A stretch of 64,000 nucleotides of DNA from Ruminimicrobiellum sp045223915 (GCA_045223915.1 JBGUZU010000042.1:5762-69761), one strand, 5' to 3'. Counted from the stretch's first letter, positions 35,772-44,278 are shown. Numbers and translations are program-made. The notes: generated from the sequence alone by a model not told the origin.

Positions 35772-36734
35772 ATGAATAGTCCGGAAATATCAATAATCAT
35801 TCCAATATATAATGCAGAGAAATATTTAAGACAATGTCTTGATAGCGTGGTAAGCCAAACTTTTAAGAATATTGAAATTATTTGCTTGAATGACGGTTCA
35901 ATCGACAATAGCCATCAAATAGTCGAAGAATATCAACAAAAAGATAAAAGAATTATTCTTGTTGACTTAAAACAAAATAAAGGCATATCCCATGCAAGAA
36001 ACGAAGGTGTTAAATTTGCAAAAGGAAATTATATTGCTTTTGTTGATTCCGATGATTATATAGAGCCTGATTATATTGAGTATCTGTATAATATTTTAAA
36101 AACTTTTGATTGTAAAATATCCGTTTGTCCTCATAATGTCATAAAAAAAGGTAACAAAAAGAAGGTTTTTGATATAAAAACGGATTATAAATTATCTTCT
36201 CAAGAATGTATAAAAAAACTTTTATATAATGACGGAATAGATACATCCGCATGGGCAAAACTTTACGACAAAACTTTGTTTGATAATACAAAATATCCTG
36301 AAGGAAAACTGTTTGAAGACACAGCAATTACATATAAATTATTTATAAAAGCAAAAGAAGTAGCATGCGGTCATTTGGCAAAATATAATTATGTAGTAAG
36401 AGATAATTCTATCGTAACAAGAGAATTTGATAAATCAAAACTTGATTTGATTGAAAATACGGATAATATGGCAACAGATATCGTTACTTTGTTCCCGAAA
36501 TTACAAAAAGCGGCTTTAAGACGAAGAGTTTATGCGAGATTCAGCACATTAAATCAGATGGCGGAAGTTGATAAAGATAACAAAGATGAAGTACAAAAAA
36601 TGATAAAATTTATAAAAAAATATAAATGGAATATTTTAACGGATATTAATGCTCCGATAAGAGATAAAATTGCAGTTTTATTAATGCAAATAAATTATAA
36701 TTTGTATAAATATGTTTGGCAGAAATTAAAATAA
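35772..36734 (+). CDS. Family 2 glycosyltransferase
   Basis: 320 residues. ISIIIPIYNAEK, CLNDGSIDNS and the VDSDDYI metal site mark the GT-A fold; LFEDTAITYK supplies the likely base. It follows the previous glycosyltransferase by 24 bases and shares long identical stretches with it near the 5' end, including the segment coding YLRQCLDSVV. No membrane helix. Substrate unknown. Confidence 0.9.
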   Translation: MNSPEISIIIPIYNAEKYLRQCLDSVVSQTFKNIEIICLNDGSIDNSHQIVEEYQQKDKRIILVDLKQNKGISHARNEGVKFAKGNYIAFVDSDDYIEPDYIEYLYNILKTFDCKISVCPHNVIKKGNKKKVFDIKTDYKLSSQECIKKLLYNDGIDTSAWAKLYDKTLFDNTKYPEGKLFEDTAITYKLFIKAKEVACGHLAKYNYVVRDNSIVTREFDKSKLDLIENTDNMATDIVTLFPKLQKAALRRRVYARFSTLNQMAEVDKDNKDEVQKMIKFIKKYKWNILTDINAPIRDKIAVLLMQINYNLYKYVWQKLK

Positions 36735-36774
36735 AATTAATAAATAATATTGGATACTTAATGGGGCTCAAATA

Positions 36775-37875
36775 ATGAATGATTTGAATATTATTAATGT
36801 TTCGACTAAACAATCACGGAAGAATTTATTTCAAGTTGTAGAGAGAACCGGTGTTTCTTATAATTATGCACTTGGTAAAGTTATATATGATATATATTAT
36901 TTGGCAAAAGAACTTAAGTTTAATCCTGTATACATTACATGGATAACTTCAACTAAAAATAAATTTGAAAGTTTAAAAAAAAGATTAAAATATCAATATG
37001 ATTGGTATAAAAGTTATAATAAAATAAAAAATAATTCTATTGTTTTGTTACAACATCCGTTACACGCTGCAAACAATAAAATTTTAAAAAAATTAAAATA
37101 TAAAAAAAATGTTAAATTTATCAGTGTTATTATAGATATAGAAGAACTTAGATGTTACTATTATAATAACGATTTTGTCTACTATAAACAAGAATTTGAA
37201 ACAATGTTGGAAATATCAGATATTTTAATAGTTCATAATAATACAATGTTTAAGTATTTTGTCGATAAAGGAATATCGGAAAAGAAGCTTATAAATATTG
37301 AATCATTTGATTATTTACAAAAAAATGATAATGTTGTTGAATTTGAAAGATCGATATCTTTTGCAGGTAATTTGGATGTTATCAAATGCGGATTTATAGC
37401 TCAATTAAATAGACTAAAAAATATAAAAATAAATTTATATGGAGTTAATTTCAACAACAGAGTATTAAATTCTGAAAATATTAAATATCACGGTTCTTTT
37501 CAACCGGATGAAATTTCTAAAAAGTTAGACAGAGGTTTCGGATTAGTTTGGGACGGAGACAGTATAGATTCTTGTTCAGGATATTTCGGACAATACTTAA
37601 AATACAACAATCCGCATAAACTTTCTTTATATTTATCTTGCGGTATTCCCGTTGTTATTTGGAAATATGCTGCACAAGCTGAATTTGTTAAAAAATATAA
37701 TGTCGGTATATGTGTTGAAAATTTGCAGGAAGCAGAAAATATTATAAGTAATATGAATGCAGATGATTACAATATCCTTACAGAGAATGTAAAGAAAATA
37801 AAACCTCTTTTATGCTCGGGACATTTTACAATTCAAGCAATAAAGAAAGCCTTGGATTTGATAAATAAGAATTAG
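36775..37875 (+). CDS. Putative galactofuranosyltransferase (WbbI-like)
   Basis: 366 residues, GT-B type. The N-half carries VVERTGVSYN and ALGKV; the C-half has GFGLVWDGDSIDSC, GQYLKYNNPHKLSLYLSCGIPVV split across a strand and helix, and a closing GHFTIQAIKKAL. The NPHK...YL..G.PV pattern is typical of bacterial galactofuranosyltransferases that use UDP-Galf. glf lies 6 kb upstream in the same cluster and would supply that donor. Its stop codon overlaps the convergent SPFH gene by four bases (TTAG read from both strands). Confidence 0.8.
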   Translation: MNDLNIINVSTKQSRKNLFQVVERTGVSYNYALGKVIYDIYYLAKELKFNPVYITWITSTKNKFESLKKRLKYQYDWYKSYNKIKNNSIVLLQHPLHAANNKILKKLKYKKNVKFISVIIDIEELRCYYYNNDFVYYKQEFETMLEISDILIVHNNTMFKYFVDKGISEKKLINIESFDYLQKNDNVVEFERSISFAGNLDVIKCGFIAQLNRLKNIKINLYGVNFNNRVLNSENIKYHGSFQPDEISKKLDRGFGLVWDGDSIDSCSGYFGQYLKYNNPHKLSLYLSCGIPVVIWKYAAQAEFVKKYNVGICVENLQEAENIISNMNADDYNILTENVKKIKPLLCSGHFTIQAIKKALDLINKN

Positions 37876-38657
37876 TCTTTATCACTCAACATTATCATTG
37901 AGTTTGATTTGTCGCCCAACATATATTTCGGCAAATGACCGTCCCATTTCTCTATCCACTTCAAATTGATAACGGTTTGGTTGGAAGAATCTCTGAGTAA
38001 TTTTTGTTTTTGTGCTTCCGCTTCCGCAAGTAAAATAACTCTTTTCTTTTCTTCTTCCGCCTGCATTCTTTGATATTGTATCTTTTTAACTTTTTGCTCT
38101 TCTATCTGTTTTTCTTCGACTACTCTGTTAAATTCCGCGGTAAATTGTATATCAACGATATTTACGTTTTCTATTATTATGTTATATTCTTCGATTTTCT
38201 TTCTTAAGTTTTCTTCGATTGCCGCTCTTAAATTTTCTCTTTCCACGATAATATTTTCAACAGGTAACTTTGAAATTGCCGTTTTAGAAACTTCCTGTAT
38301 TGCAGGATATATAACTTTTACAAAATAATCTTTACCGATTTTTATATGAATGTCGTTAACTTTTTCGTAAACAGGTCTGAAATTTACAACTATTCTTGCT
38401 CTGACGGTCTGTAAATCTTTTGATGCGGAATCTGCTTCTATTTCTTGTTTTTGAGTTTTTACATCATAGTTTACTACTTGATGAACAAAAGGTAATTTAG
38501 GGTATGTTCCTTGAGAAAAACTTTTGGTTTCACCTGTAAGAACATTTATTCTTACTCCTACAAAACCTACTTCAACTATAAAAAAGCTTGAAAGAGCTAT
38601 AAAAGCTATTATTATGATTGCTGCTATGCCCAATATCATTCCTGTATCTTTTTTCAT
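37872..38657 (-). CDS. SPFH/prohibitin-family membrane protein
   Basis: 261 residues. One N-terminal helix (about 7-29), then the SPFH (band 7) domain (VGFVGVRINVLTGE, PFVHQVVNYDVKTQ, VNFRPVYEKVNDI) and a charged coiled coil (about 175-225) with EEQKVKKIQYQRMQAEEE and LAEAEAQKQKLL. Prohibitins form large rings in the membrane and often regulate FtsH-type proteases; one is encoded at 2222, but the two are not adjacent. Its stop codon overlaps the stop of the convergent gene by four bases. A repeat-filled gap separates it from rfbB upstream. Confidence 0.9.
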   Translation of the reverse strand: MKKDTGMILGIAAIIIIAFIALSSFFIVEVGFVGVRINVLTGETKSFSQGTYPKLPFVHQVVNYDVKTQKQEIEADSASKDLQTVRARIVVNFRPVYEKVNDIHIKIGKDYFVKVIYPAIQEVSKTAISKLPVENIIVERENLRAAIEENLRKKIEEYNIIIENVNIVDIQFTAEFNRVVEEKQIEEQKVKKIQYQRMQAEEEKKRVILLAEAEAQKQKLLRDSSNQTVINLKWIEKWDGHLPKYMLGDKSNSMIMLSDKD

Positions 38658-38673
38658 TCCTTACTCCTTAAAC

Positions 38674-38826
38674 CACAAATTGTTAAATTATAATCTATAA
38701 GCTTACTGTTTGTAGTTGTTTGTCGTTAAGCTATAAACTATAAACCACAAACTATAAGCTAAAAAATCCATAGGATTTTTTTAATAAGCTGTAAGCTTTA
38801 AGCTACAAATTGCTCCGCAATTTTTC
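38674..38826. repeat. Repeat block between the SPFH gene and rfbB, running into the rfbB stop
   Basis: It contains TATAAAC/TATAAGC words, the hairpin AAAAAATCC-ATA-GGATTTTTT (about 38762-38782) and, at the end, AAATTGC-TCC-GCAATTT (38806-38822). The last palindrome codes the final rfbB residues (KLRSNL), and the TAG stop lies at its edge. Confidence 0.75.
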
Positions 38827-39840
38827 CCACCAATCTTTATTGTTCAAATACCACTCTATTGTTTTTTCTATTGCTTGTTCAAACTTATATTTAGGTTCCC
38901 AACCGAGTTCTTCTTTTATCTTTGTTGCATCTATGGCATATCTTCTGTCATGTCCTAATCTGTCTGCAACATATTTTATTAAAGAACTGTCTTTACCTAA
39001 ATATTTTAAAATTGTGTCGGTAATATACTTGTTTGTCTTTTCATTGTTACCGCCGACATTATAAATTTCACCGTTTTTGCCTTTATGTAATACGGTATCT
39101 ATTGCGGAACAATGATCTTCTACGAAAAGCCAATCTCTTATATTTAATCCGTCACCATACAAAGGCACTTGTTTATTATCGAGTGCATTTGTAATAAATA
39201 ACGGAATCAATTTTTCCGGGAATTGATAAGGCCCGTAGTTGTTTGAACATCTTGTAATATTAACATTAAGTCCGAAAGTGTGGTGATAAGCCATAACCAA
39301 CAAATCCGCACTTGCTTTACTTGCCGAATACGGACTGTTCGGAGAGAGGGGAGTTTTTTCCGTAAAAAATCCCGTTTTTCCGAGTGAACCGTAAACTTCA
39401 TCGGTAGATATTTGGAAAAATTTTTCTATTTTATATTTTTTCGCAACTTCCAAAAGATTTTGTGTTCCCAAAACATTCGTTTTTACGAATATATCCGGAT
39501 TGGTTATACTTCTGTCGACATGAGATTCCGCAGCAAAATTTATTATTACATCTATTTTATTATCGGAAACGATTTTATCAACTAATTTGTTATCTGCAAT
39601 ATCGCCTTTTACAAACAAATAATTCGGATTATCTTTTACATCATCCAAACTTTTAATGTTGCCTGCATAGGTCAACAAATCAAGATTAACAATTTTATAA
39701 TCCTGATGTTTGTTTAACATGTATCTTACAAAATTACTTCCTATAAAACCCGCACCGCCCGTCACCAAAATTCGCTTCCGCAAATTTGGAAGATTGGAAG
39801 ATTGGATGATTGGATGATTGGATGAAAAAGAGTCTTTCAT
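38803..39840 (-). CDS. rfbB: dTDP-glucose 4,6-dehydratase (RmlB)
   Basis: 345 residues. Makes dTDP-4-keto-6-deoxyglucose, the precursor of rhamnose and other deoxysugars. It is an extended SDR with GGAGFIGSNF, the STDEVYGS strand carrying the catalytic Thr-Asp-Glu, and YSASKAS with the Tyr and Lys of the active site; NNYGPYQFPEKLIPLF and RDWLFVEDH are family signatures. The first 20 codons are odd: residues 6-20 (FSSNHPIIQSSNLPN) are encoded by the octamer array of the adjacent cassette. The ATG follows the four-helix-bundle stop by one base. A TTG at residue 20, before RKRILVTGG, may be the ancestral start. The C-terminus is also repeat-encoded. rmlA, rmlC and rmlD are absent. Confidence 0.93.
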   Translation of the reverse strand: MKDSFSSNHPIIQSSNLPNLRKRILVTGGAGFIGSNFVRYMLNKHQDYKIVNLDLLTYAGNIKSLDDVKDNPNYLFVKGDIADNKLVDKIVSDNKIDVIINFAAESHVDRSITNPDIFVKTNVLGTQNLLEVAKKYKIEKFFQISTDEVYGSLGKTGFFTEKTPLSPNSPYSASKASADLLVMAYHHTFGLNVNITRCSNNYGPYQFPEKLIPLFITNALDNKQVPLYGDGLNIRDWLFVEDHCSAIDTVLHKGKNGEIYNVGGNNEKTNKYITDTILKYLGKDSSLIKYVADRLGHDRRYAIDATKIKEELGWEPKYKFEQAIEKTIEWYLNNKDWWEKLRSNL

Positions 39841-40240
39841 ATTATTTCAAAAAACCTCTTAATTTATTTATTTTTTTTGAAAGCATTTCTATACTTTCGT
39901 TTATGTTTGTATCTTCTTTTATATATTGTAATTCTATACAAATATCCAATATAGCTTTTACTTCCATCAATGAGCCAAATGCTATTGTTAAGAAATTTAG
40001 AAAATCTTTTTTGCTTTTTCGTCCTTTTCCTTCAGCAATATTTAAGGATATTGATGTTACTGCTCTTTTTAGTTGTAATTTTAAATTAAATTCTTCTGAT
40101 TTTGGAAGAGAATCAGCGATTACATATATTTTTTTTATTAACTTTATACTATCGTTCCATATTTCTAAATCTTTATATGTATTCACTTTAAAATTCCTAT
40201 TTGCTTCTAATCTTCTAATCCTCTAATCTTCTAATCTTCA
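39788..40240. mobile_element. 453-bp four-helix-bundle cassette A with inverted octamer arms
   Basis: Left arm: five octamers (GGAAGATT, GGATGATT and variants, 39788-39827). Right arm: four octamers (AATCTTCT, AATCCTCT and variants, 40209-40240), inverted relative to the left. Between them lies one gene (39842-40186). Cassette B at 43711-44163 has the same 453-bp length and the same five-plus-four arms. The left arm has become the start of rfbB. Calling it mobile is inference from the matching borders and the two locations. Confidence 0.6.
39842..40186 (-). CDS. Four-helix-bundle (S23/Avd-like) protein, copy A
   Basis: 114 residues, all helical. YKDLEIWNDSI at the start, LPKSEEFNLKLQLKRA and IAEGKGRKSKKDFLNFL are the family signature (four helix bundle, TIGR02436-like). 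Relatives include proteins encoded in 23S rRNA intervening sequences and Avd, the accessory protein of diversity-generating retroelements; neither setting is seen here. Basic patches suggest nucleic-acid binding. It is about four-fifths identical to copy B. Its stop is one base before the rfbB ATG. The function is unknown. Confidence 0.88.
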   Translation of the reverse strand: MNTYKDLEIWNDSIKLIKKIYVIADSLPKSEEFNLKLQLKRAVTSISLNIAEGKGRKSKKDFLNFLTIAFGSLMEVKAILDICIELQYIKEDTNINESIEMLSKKINKLRGFLK

Positions 40241-40242
40241 AT

Positions 40243-40269
40243 ATGGAAATTAGCTTTGCTAATTTCCAT
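40243..40269. repeat. 12-bp perfect palindrome over a stop codon
   Basis: ATGGAAATTAGC-TTT-GCTAATTTCCAT. The TAG stop of the ceramide-synthase-like gene (40259-40261) and its last two codons lie inside the right arm. It is the longest member of the hairpin family in the window. Confidence 0.8.
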
Positions 40270-41368
40270 AAACGGCATACCGTTTATATATGCTTCCGCC
40301 CATCATTTCCGCGGTTCTTTGAGTCATAACATTGTCTTCCAAAATCCAGGAAAGTTCACACTCTTGGTATCCGCCTTTAACGGAATTTATAAGAGCTTCC
40401 AACGACATATATGCTTCAATACCTTTATGTCTGTACTCTTTTTTTACACCCATAATCATAAGTCTTAAATCTTTAACTTTTCTCTTATAATATAAAAATT
40501 TAAAAATTCCGAACGGGAACAATTTTCCGTACATCTTTTTAAATACATAGTTGTAATCGGGAATGGCTATAAGCATTCCTATTGTTTTATCTCCGTCACA
40601 GGCAAGCATCACAATGTTTGGATCCGCCAAGTTCACAATATCGTCTGCTATAGATTCAAACTCTTCTCTTGTCCAAGGAACAAACCCCCAATTCTTTTCC
40701 CAGGCGGAATTATATACTTCGATAATATCTTCAAGTGTTTTTTTGAAATTATTTTTGTCAAAAGTTTTTATTGTTATGTTCGGATTTCTTTTTTGAACTA
40801 TTCTTAATGCTTTGTTAAGTCTTGGCATTCTGTCGTCTAAAGCTACCGGGATGTTATAGGCATAAAGTTCTTTTATTTTTTTTAGGCCGCATTTTTCTGC
40901 CAAATCTAAATAATATTTATGGGTATAAGGCATCAATATTTTAGGATCACTGTCAAAGCCTTCATATAAAAAGCCCACTTCATCATTTGTCGATGGATTC
41001 ATTGGTCCCATCATCTTATCTAACTTGTTTTCCGATAACCACTGCTTTACCGCATCGAATAACATTTGTGCAACTTCTGCATTGTCTATACATTCAAAAA
41101 AACCGAAAAAACCTATTTCTGTTTCTTGAAATTCTATATAGTTGTAATCAATAATACCGGCAATTCTTCCTACGATATTATTTTTATCATCATAAGCCAA
41201 GAATAATTGTTTCTTTGCATGTTTCCAATAAGGATTTTTTTCGGACAGTAACTTTTTGTTTTCCGAATCTAATTGAGGTATCCAATAAGGGTTACCTTTA
41301 TAAATTTTATAAGGTAACTTTATAAAATCATTTATTTGTTTAAAATCTATTTTCTTTACGGTAAACAT
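40259..41368 (-). CDS. GNAT-fold acyltransferase resembling bacterial ceramide synthase
   Basis: 369 residues. Visible features: IKLPYKIYKGNPYWIPQL near the start, NPYWKHA, VGRIAGIIDYNY, GFFGFFECID, MMGPMNPSTNDE and, in the C-half, a GNAT-like LMIMGVKKEYRHKGIEAYM. This two-lobed GNAT family of about 370-390 residues includes the bacterial ceramide synthase (bCerS) known from Caulobacter, which joins an acyl chain to a long-chain base. The gene directly upstream is serine palmitoyltransferase-like, one base away, and the one before that a CerR-like reductase. I start it at 41368 because the longer frame overlaps the upstream gene. Its last codons and stop are inside a palindrome. The ceramide role is inference from context. 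Confidence 0.8.
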   Translation of the reverse strand: MFTVKKIDFKQINDFIKLPYKIYKGNPYWIPQLDSENKKLLSEKNPYWKHAKKQLFLAYDDKNNIVGRIAGIIDYNYIEFQETEIGFFGFFECIDNAEVAQMLFDAVKQWLSENKLDKMMGPMNPSTNDEVGFLYEGFDSDPKILMPYTHKYYLDLAEKCGLKKIKELYAYNIPVALDDRMPRLNKALRIVQKRNPNITIKTFDKNNFKKTLEDIIEVYNSAWEKNWGFVPWTREEFESIADDIVNLADPNIVMLACDGDKTIGMLIAIPDYNYVFKKMYGKLFPFGIFKFLYYKRKVKDLRLMIMGVKKEYRHKGIEAYMSLEALINSVKGGYQECELSWILEDNVMTQRTAEMMGGSIYKRYAVYGN

Positions 41369-41369
41369 T

Positions 41370-42701
41370 TTACTTGTTAGACCACAAATTTTTAAACCAT
41401 CTTTTTGTTGCGGCAGCAAATTTGTTATTTGAAAAAGAAAAATTCCATCTGTTATTGTTTATATTATATGAAGATTTCTTTTTAGACTTGCTTCTTGTGT
41501 TTCCGCCCGGTATTATTCCGAGTTGTTTGGAAACTTTTTCAAATTTATCAAGAATCATTTCCAATTGTTCATCGGTATGAGTTGCCATATAACTTGTTCT
41601 TATTATGGCTTGACCTTCCGGAACAGCTGGGCTGACTATAGGAGATGCGAAGATACCTTCTTCAAACAACATTGCACACATTTGGAAAGCCTTCATATCT
41701 TCACCCACTGTTATAGGAATAATAGGGGATTCCGATGTTCTTGTATCAAAACCTAAAGATTGAAAACCTTCTTTCATTTTGTTTGTGTTTTCCCAAAGTT
41801 TAGCTCTTCTTTCAGGTTCATCCTGCAAAATATCCAAAGCAACATCTATTGCACCTACACATGCAGGCGGTAATGCTGCCGTAAATATTAATGATCTTGC
41901 CGTATGTTTAATATAATTAATAACTTCGCTTCTGCTTGCAATAAATCCGCCGATGGAAGCAAGAGATTTTGAAGCTGTTGCCATTAAAACATCAACTTCA
42001 GGTTCCATGTTAAAATATTCTCCTGTTCCCTTACCGTTTTTACCGAGAACTCCGAGAGAATGTGCTTCATCTACGTAAACTCTTGCACCGTATTTTTTTG
42101 CAAGTGCCGATATTTCGGGGAACTTTGCTATATCTCCTTCCATACTGAAAATTCCGTCAACAACTATCAAAGCGGATGTTCCCTTTGATTGAACTTTTGC
42201 CAACTGTCTTTCCAAATCAGCCATATCGTTATGTCTGAATCTTAACATTTCACCGCCGAAAGAAAGTCTGCAACCGTCTATAATGGAAGCATGATCCAAT
42301 TTATCTGTGATAACAAATTCACCTTTACCTACTAAAGAAGAAATTGCACCCAAATTTGAATGATGACCTGTCGTAAAAAGTATTGCCGCTTCTTTTCCTA
42401 CGAACTTTGCGAATTTTCTTTCAACTTTTTCGTGCAAATCGTTTGTTCCGTTTACAAATCTTGAACCTGTGCAGGAAGTTCCGTACTGTTTTGCGGCAGC
42501 AACTGCACCTTCTATAACTTTCGGATGATCCGCAAGTCCCAAATAGTTGTTGGAACATAAAACAATCTTTTCTTTACCGTCAATTTTAACTACAGGACTT
42601 TGAACGGTTTCAACTCTTTTAAAATATGGGTACATTCCCGCAGCTTGCAAATCTCTTGCTGCAGTAAATTTAGTACACTTTTCAAAAATATCGTTAGACA
42701 T
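41370..42701 (-). CDS. spt: Serine palmitoyltransferase-like alpha-oxoamine synthase
   Basis: 443 residues, PLP-dependent. The family (AONS, KBL, ALAS, SPT) condenses an amino acid with an acyl thioester. Seen: SNNYLGLADHP, GTSCTGSRFVNGT, DHASIIDG, FSMEGD, DEAHSLGVLG (211-220) and the PLP lysine Lys245 in TASKSLASIGGF. The neighbours suggest serine plus acyl thioester giving 3-ketosphinganine. No biotin or threonine catabolism genes are near, so BioF and Kbl are less likely. The C-terminal 45 residues are a basic, aromatic extension (SKSKKKSSY, RWFKNLW) that could bind membrane. GGAG precedes the ATG; the GTG at 42713 is discarded. Confidence 0.85.
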   Translation of the reverse strand: MSNDIFEKCTKFTAARDLQAAGMYPYFKRVETVQSPVVKIDGKEKIVLCSNNYLGLADHPKVIEGAVAAAKQYGTSCTGSRFVNGTNDLHEKVERKFAKFVGKEAAILFTTGHHSNLGAISSLVGKGEFVITDKLDHASIIDGCRLSFGGEMLRFRHNDMADLERQLAKVQSKGTSALIVVDGIFSMEGDIAKFPEISALAKKYGARVYVDEAHSLGVLGKNGKGTGEYFNMEPEVDVLMATASKSLASIGGFIASRSEVINYIKHTARSLIFTAALPPACVGAIDVALDILQDEPERRAKLWENTNKMKEGFQSLGFDTRTSESPIIPITVGEDMKAFQMCAMLFEEGIFASPIVSPAVPEGQAIIRTSYMATHTDEQLEMILDKFEKVSKQLGIIPGGNTRSKSKKKSSYNINNNRWNFSFSNNKFAAATKRWFKNLWSNK

Positions 42702-42725
42702 AAAACACTCCACAGTAAAATTTGT

Positions 42726-43763
42726 TTAAAAATACTTATTACTTAAATACCAATTGTATGTTATTTTTGCACCATTTTCAAGCTTTGTAAACTCAAAATC
42801 GGTATCTTTTATTATATTGGAATTATCTGCAGTCCAATAAGTTTGTAACATTTCAACAATTTTTTCTTTACTTAAAACTTGCGGTTTTTTTGTAACTTTT
42901 GCAACTATTTCATAAAAACTTGCAACAGTTTTAAAAATGAAATCAAATAATATAATAGGTATTGTTTTTATATTGTTTGCTTTTGCTATGGTTGTTGCAA
43001 CATCTTTCCAGGTATAAATATTGCCGTCACACAAATAATATGTTTTATTATTAGTTTTTTCATTATTTAATGTAACGGAAATAACTTTTGCTATATCTTT
43101 TACAAAAACCAATTGAATAAATCTTTTGGTATGAGTGTTGGGCTTTAAATGATGTTTTACCAAATTGAAGAAAATGAAAATATCTTTATCTCTCGGTCCG
43201 TAAACCGAAGCTGGTCTTATAATGGTATAAGGAACAAGTCCTTCCAACTTTTTTACTTCTTGTTCCGCCAACAATTTACTTTTACCGTAATAAGAAACAG
43301 GATTTTCTTTTTCGGTTAATAATTTGGGTTGTTCTGTTGTACTTGGACCCATTGCCGCTTGAGATGATATGTAAATAAATTTTTTGATATTACTTTTATT
43401 TTTTATTGCAGCTTGAACAATGTTTTTTGTTCCTGTAACATTGGTATTATAGTAACCGTCCCAATTTAATGCTCTTACAACACCGGCACAATGAATTACT
43501 GCATCAACCGTAGAAAGCAATTTTGATAATTGTTCTTCATCGTTTAAAGAACAATATTCATATTGAACAGGATAATCTTTAATCCATTTTAAGTTTGAAC
43601 TTTTTCTTGCTAATGCAATAATCGTATGATTGTTGGAAATAAGTTCTTCTACTATATGGCTTCCTACAAATCCCGTAGCCCCTGTAAGCAAAACTCGCAT
43701 CTGTGAATTTGGAAGATTGGAGGATTGGAAGATTGGAGGATTGGAAGAAACAATGTTTTGCAT
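42726..43763 (-). CDS. NAD-dependent epimerase/reductase, CerR-like
   Basis: 345 residues, extended SDR. The Rossmann motif is TGATGFVGSH, with CAGVV, ISSQAAMGPS, YYGKSKLLAE (active-site Tyr and Lys) and RPASVYGPRD. In known sphingolipid loci a protein of this family (CerR) reduces the 3-keto group; that role is inferred from the two genes downstream. The frame begins at 43763, right after the four-helix-bundle stop, and residues 5-20 (VSSNPPIFQSSNLPNS) are encoded by octamer repeats. The family core starts at MRVLLTGATG, an ATG at 43700, which has no ribosome binding site. Either start is possible. Confidence 0.85.
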   Translation of the reverse strand: MQNIVSSNPPIFQSSNLPNSQMRVLLTGATGFVGSHIVEELISNNHTIIALARKSSNLKWIKDYPVQYEYCSLNDEEQLSKLLSTVDAVIHCAGVVRALNWDGYYNTNVTGTKNIVQAAIKNKSNIKKFIYISSQAAMGPSTTEQPKLLTEKENPVSYYGKSKLLAEQEVKKLEGLVPYTIIRPASVYGPRDKDIFIFFNLVKHHLKPNTHTKRFIQLVFVKDIAKVISVTLNNEKTNNKTYYLCDGNIYTWKDVATTIAKANNIKTIPIILFDFIFKTVASFYEIVAKVTKKPQVLSKEKIVEMLQTYWTADNSNIIKDTDFEFTKLENGAKITYNWYLSNKYF

Positions 43764-44163
43764 TTATTTTAAAAAACCTCTTAATTTATTTATTTTCTTA
43801 GAAAGGATATCTATATTTTGTTTTATCTTTATATTTTCTTTTATATAACCTAATTCTATACAAATATCTAATATCGCGGTTGCTTCCATTAAAGAGCCAA
43901 AAGCTATTGTTAAAAAATTTAAGAAATCTTTTTTACTTTTTCTACCTTTACCTTCTGCAATGTTTAATGCTATGGAAGTAACAGCTCTCTTTAATTGTAG
44001 TTTTAAATTGTATTCCTCAGATTTTGGAAGCAAATCAATGATTGTATATATATCTTTTATTAATTTTATACTATCTTTCCATATTTCTAAATCTTTATAA
44101 CTATTCATGCTTTTTATTCCACGATACTTCTACTCTTCTAATCTTCTAATCTTCAAATCTTCA
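43711..44163. mobile_element. 453-bp four-helix-bundle cassette B with inverted octamer arms
   Basis: Left arm: five octamers (GGAAGATT/GGAGGATT, 43711-43750). Right arm: four octamers (ACTCTTCT, AATCTTCT, AATCTTCA, AATCTTCA, 44132-44163), inverted. The enclosed gene is at 43764-44108. The length and arm counts equal those of cassette A. It lies just downstream of the tRNA-Met 3' end and upstream of the CerR-like gene, whose start it supplies. Confidence 0.6.
43764..44108 (-). CDS. Four-helix-bundle (S23/Avd-like) protein, copy B
   Basis: 114 residues, the same length as copy A, with the same YKDLEIW, LPKSEEYNLKLQLKRA and IAEGKGRKSKKDFLNFL segments and an identical end (KKINKLRGFLK). Differences are concentrated in the first helix and in residues 85-105. 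Its stop codon directly precedes the ATG of the CerR-like gene, just as copy A precedes rfbB. Function unknown; nucleic-acid binding is plausible for the family. Confidence 0.88.
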   Translation of the reverse strand: MNSYKDLEIWKDSIKLIKDIYTIIDLLPKSEEYNLKLQLKRAVTSIALNIAEGKGRKSKKDFLNFLTIAFGSLMEATAILDICIELGYIKENIKIKQNIDILSKKINKLRGFLK

Positions 44164-44173
44164 AAAAAAAAAC

Positions 44174-44245
<72 letters not shown>

Positions 44246-44278
44246 ATTACAAAAACAAACTATAAATAATATTTGAGT

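Noticed and set aside
41370..42701. BioF or Kbl as the identity of the alpha-oxoamine synthase
   Set aside because: Not excluded by motifs alone, but no biotin or threonine dehydrogenase gene is near, and both neighbours fit the ceramide pathway.
39788..44163. Diversity-generating retroelement
   Set aside because: The four-helix-bundle proteins are related to Avd, but no reverse transcriptase, template repeat or variable repeat is present.
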